From Bacteroidales bacterium UBA5206 (GTDB lineage: Bacteria > Bacteroidota > Bacteroidia > Bacteroidales > Tenuifilaceae), in NCBI GenBank assembly GCA_002412705.1, contig DHVO01000116.1, positions 1,866-8,543 of the forward strand: 6,678 bases of DNA. The letters are read 5' to 3'. Positions 5,245 through 6,678 of the stretch are shown in pieces. The translations under genes were made by a program, and so were the position numbers. The notes beneath the pieces are model-generated. The model saw only the letters and a list, made by a program, of their open reading frames with translations. It was not told the DNA's origin and searched no databases. Numbering within the stretch: the stretch's first letter is position 1; every line of letters begins with the position of its first letter.

Positions 5245-6678
5245 TTATATTTTAACCCCCAGCGTTATGCCAAAGCGTGCTGGTTTGCCAATTTGAACGT
5301 ATGAGTTTCCAAGCGCACTAAAGTAGAAGGAGTTGTAATCTTCTGCTAAAATGTTCTTACCCCAAATGCCCAGCTCAAAGTACCTTGTTGCTACCGATAC
5401 CTTTGCGTTTAGCAACCCGTAAAAATCTTGGTATGCTGTATTGGCATCGTTCCAGTAGTGCTTGCCAACGCCTTGGTAGGTAACATCAAACACAAGGGTT
5501 TTGGCAAAGCTCTTGTTTAGGTTAAAGGTGTAGCTGGCTCCCACATCAAATGTATGCTCTGGTATGTAGGGGATGTACTTGTCGTTGTAGTTAACGGTTG
5601 CCGATACAACGTACTCATTAAACATTGCTTTGGTGTAACCATAGCTGGCATGCATGCTCAAGTCTCTGGTTAACCTACCAAAAATTTCTGCCTCAACACC
5701 ACTGCTCTCCGATAGCCCAGCGTTAACAATCATAGAGCCCTGTCCGCTAGGAACGGTTTGGTATATTTGTTGGTTTTTCCAGTCAATGTAGAACAAGCTA
5801 ACATTGGTTGTAAATCTATTGCTAAACCAGTCGGTTTTTACTCCAACCTCGTAGTTGTAGCTCGTTTCTGCATCGTAGGTGCGGTGCTTATCCTCTTCAA
5901 TGGTTGAGTTAAAACCACCAGAGTTATATCCTTTTGATACCGATGCGTATGCGCTTCTGTTTTTTCCAAAACCGTACTTTAGGGTAACCTTAGGAACTAT
6001 TTCAAAGTTCTCAAGGCTATTGTCGAACGCGTCAACGCGGGTAACATTTCCCGATGTGTTCGAGTCGTAGTAGTAATCCAGATTGGACTTCTCGTAGTCG
6101 AACCTAATACCCATTGCAAGGGAAAGGTTCTCTAAGATGTTGATGGTTGACTGATGGAAAAATGCAGCTCCACTAACTATTTGGTCGTACCCTTTAATTT
6201 TTGATGTAGGACCAGGGAGTTTATACTTTGCAATGCCATCCTCGCCATAGGTTACGTCAACCGTTTTGTCGAACTGTTGCACAAAGCCAAATGCGCCCAC
6301 AAGCCATTCGTAGTGCTTGTTGTTTTTGCCCGATTTGGCCACAACCTCATGCGAAATGGCGTGTTGTAGCTGATCCTGTTCCACAAAGAATAGCGATTGC
6401 GGGGTAAAATCTTGGTCAATCTCCTGTATGTCGTCCAGAAACTGATAGTTGGTAATAGACGTAATGTTTAGCTTATTACCATTGAACTGAAATAGTGCGT
6501 TGGCCGTAAGTAGCTTGCGGTTGTACGAGCTGTACTTGTCGTAGCTAATATCCGACGCTTGCTGAGTATCCTTGTTGTAAATGGCGTAAGGGTAGCCGCC
6601 CTGATTGCTGTTATCAAAGGTAATGCTGTACTCGCTTTTTAGCTTGTCGCTCATTTTGTGAGCAAGCTTTATTCTGCC
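5245..6678 (-). CDS. TonB-dependent outer-membrane receptor, iron-complex type (beta-barrel part; N-terminus outside window)
   Basis: The frame is open through the right edge: GRIKLAHK precedes the first in-window methionine at 6654, so that ATG is not the start. The 477 visible residues are the C-terminal beta-barrel; the signal peptide, TonB box and plug domain lie beyond the window. Alternating aromatic strands, SKGYNSGGF at 248-256, the YNYEVGVKTDWF strand near 274-285, NAGLSESSGVEAEI at 319-332 and the closing strand FGITLGVKI are typical of iron-complex receptors of the pesticin/yersiniabactin-receptor-like group. The protein would bind a ligand at the cell surface and import it with TonB energy. 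The FRAP and NPNL-type motifs of classical haem receptors were not seen. The permease gene follows 159 nt downstream on the same strand, so the receptor and permease could form a two-membrane uptake route. The actual ligand cannot be read from sequence. Confidence 0.92.
   Translation of the reverse strand, partial: GRIKLAHKMSDKLKSEYSITFDNSNQGGYPYAIYNKDTQQASDISYDKYSSYNRKLLTANALFQFNGNKLNITSITNYQFLDDIQEIDQDFTPQSLFFVEQDQLQHAISHEVVAKSGKNNKHYEWLVGAFGFVQQFDKTVDVTYGEDGIAKYKLPGPTSKIKGYDQIVSGAAFFHQSTINILENLSLAMGIRFDYEKSNLDYYYDSNTSGNVTRVDAFDNSLENFEIVPKVTLKYGFGKNRSAYASVSKGYNSGGFNSTIEEDKHRTYDAETSYNYEVGVKTDWFSNRFTTNVSLFYIDWKNQQIYQTVPSGQGSMIVNAGLSESSGVEAEIFGRLTRDLSMHASYGYTKAMFNEYVVSATVNYNDKYIPYIPEHTFDVGASYTFNLNKSFAKTLVFDVTYQGVGKHYWNDANTAYQDFYGLLNAKVSVATRYFELGIWGKNILAEDYNSFYFSALGNSYVQIGKPARFGITLGVKI

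Noticed and set aside
6652..6654. Minus-strand ATG at 6654 as the start of the receptor gene
   Set aside because: Eight further in-frame codons reach the window edge, and a TonB receptor without a plug domain and signal peptide would not be functional. The gene is cut by the window.
5245..6678. Receptor as a SusC-type glycan importer
   Set aside because: No SusD-like partner gene is found downstream, and the SKGYNSGGF and NAGLSESSGVEAE motifs fit iron-complex receptors better.

Overview
The window looks like chromosomal DNA from a member of the Bacteroidota, probably a Bacteroidales-like anaerobe or facultative organism. The evidence is a C-terminal type IX secretion (T9SS) sorting domain fused to a GEVED domain, start sites without Shine-Dalgarno sequences, and a TonB-dependent receptor next to an oxygen-independent haem-synthesis gene. 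The species cannot be named from the sequence.

Layout. Positions 1-846 (+) hold the 3' end of a large secreted protein: a fibronectin-III tail, a GEVED domain and a T9SS type A sorting signal. A strong hairpin terminator at 872-904 follows. Everything to the right is on the minus strand. Read in the direction of transcription it is: a TonB-dependent outer-membrane receptor (6678 to 5245, N-terminus outside the window), a 159-nt gap with an unusual inverted repeat and short direct repeats, an AmpG/RhtX/FptX-like major facilitator permease (5085-3862), a 62-nt gap, hemN (3799-2423), and hemG (2421-1042), which starts one base after the hemN stop. The two transcription units converge on the terminator, which can work in both directions.

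How the genes fit together. HemN converts coproporphyrinogen III to protoporphyrinogen IX, and the HemG/HemY-type flavoprotein oxidises that to protoporphyrin IX, so the pair makes two consecutive steps of late haem synthesis. Directly upstream are an outer-membrane receptor and an inner-membrane permease of the type that import ferric siderophores through a TonB route. The most interesting reading is a tetrapyrrole-salvage cassette: the receptor and permease bring in a porphyrin precursor (coproporphyrin or coproporphyrinogen, or a related tetrapyrrole), which HemN and HemG finish. The more conservative reading is an iron-uptake pair co-regulated with haem synthesis. The sequence shows the gene order and the enzyme identities; the substrate of the transport pair is inference.

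No tRNA, rRNA, CRISPR array, insertion sequence or phage gene was seen.
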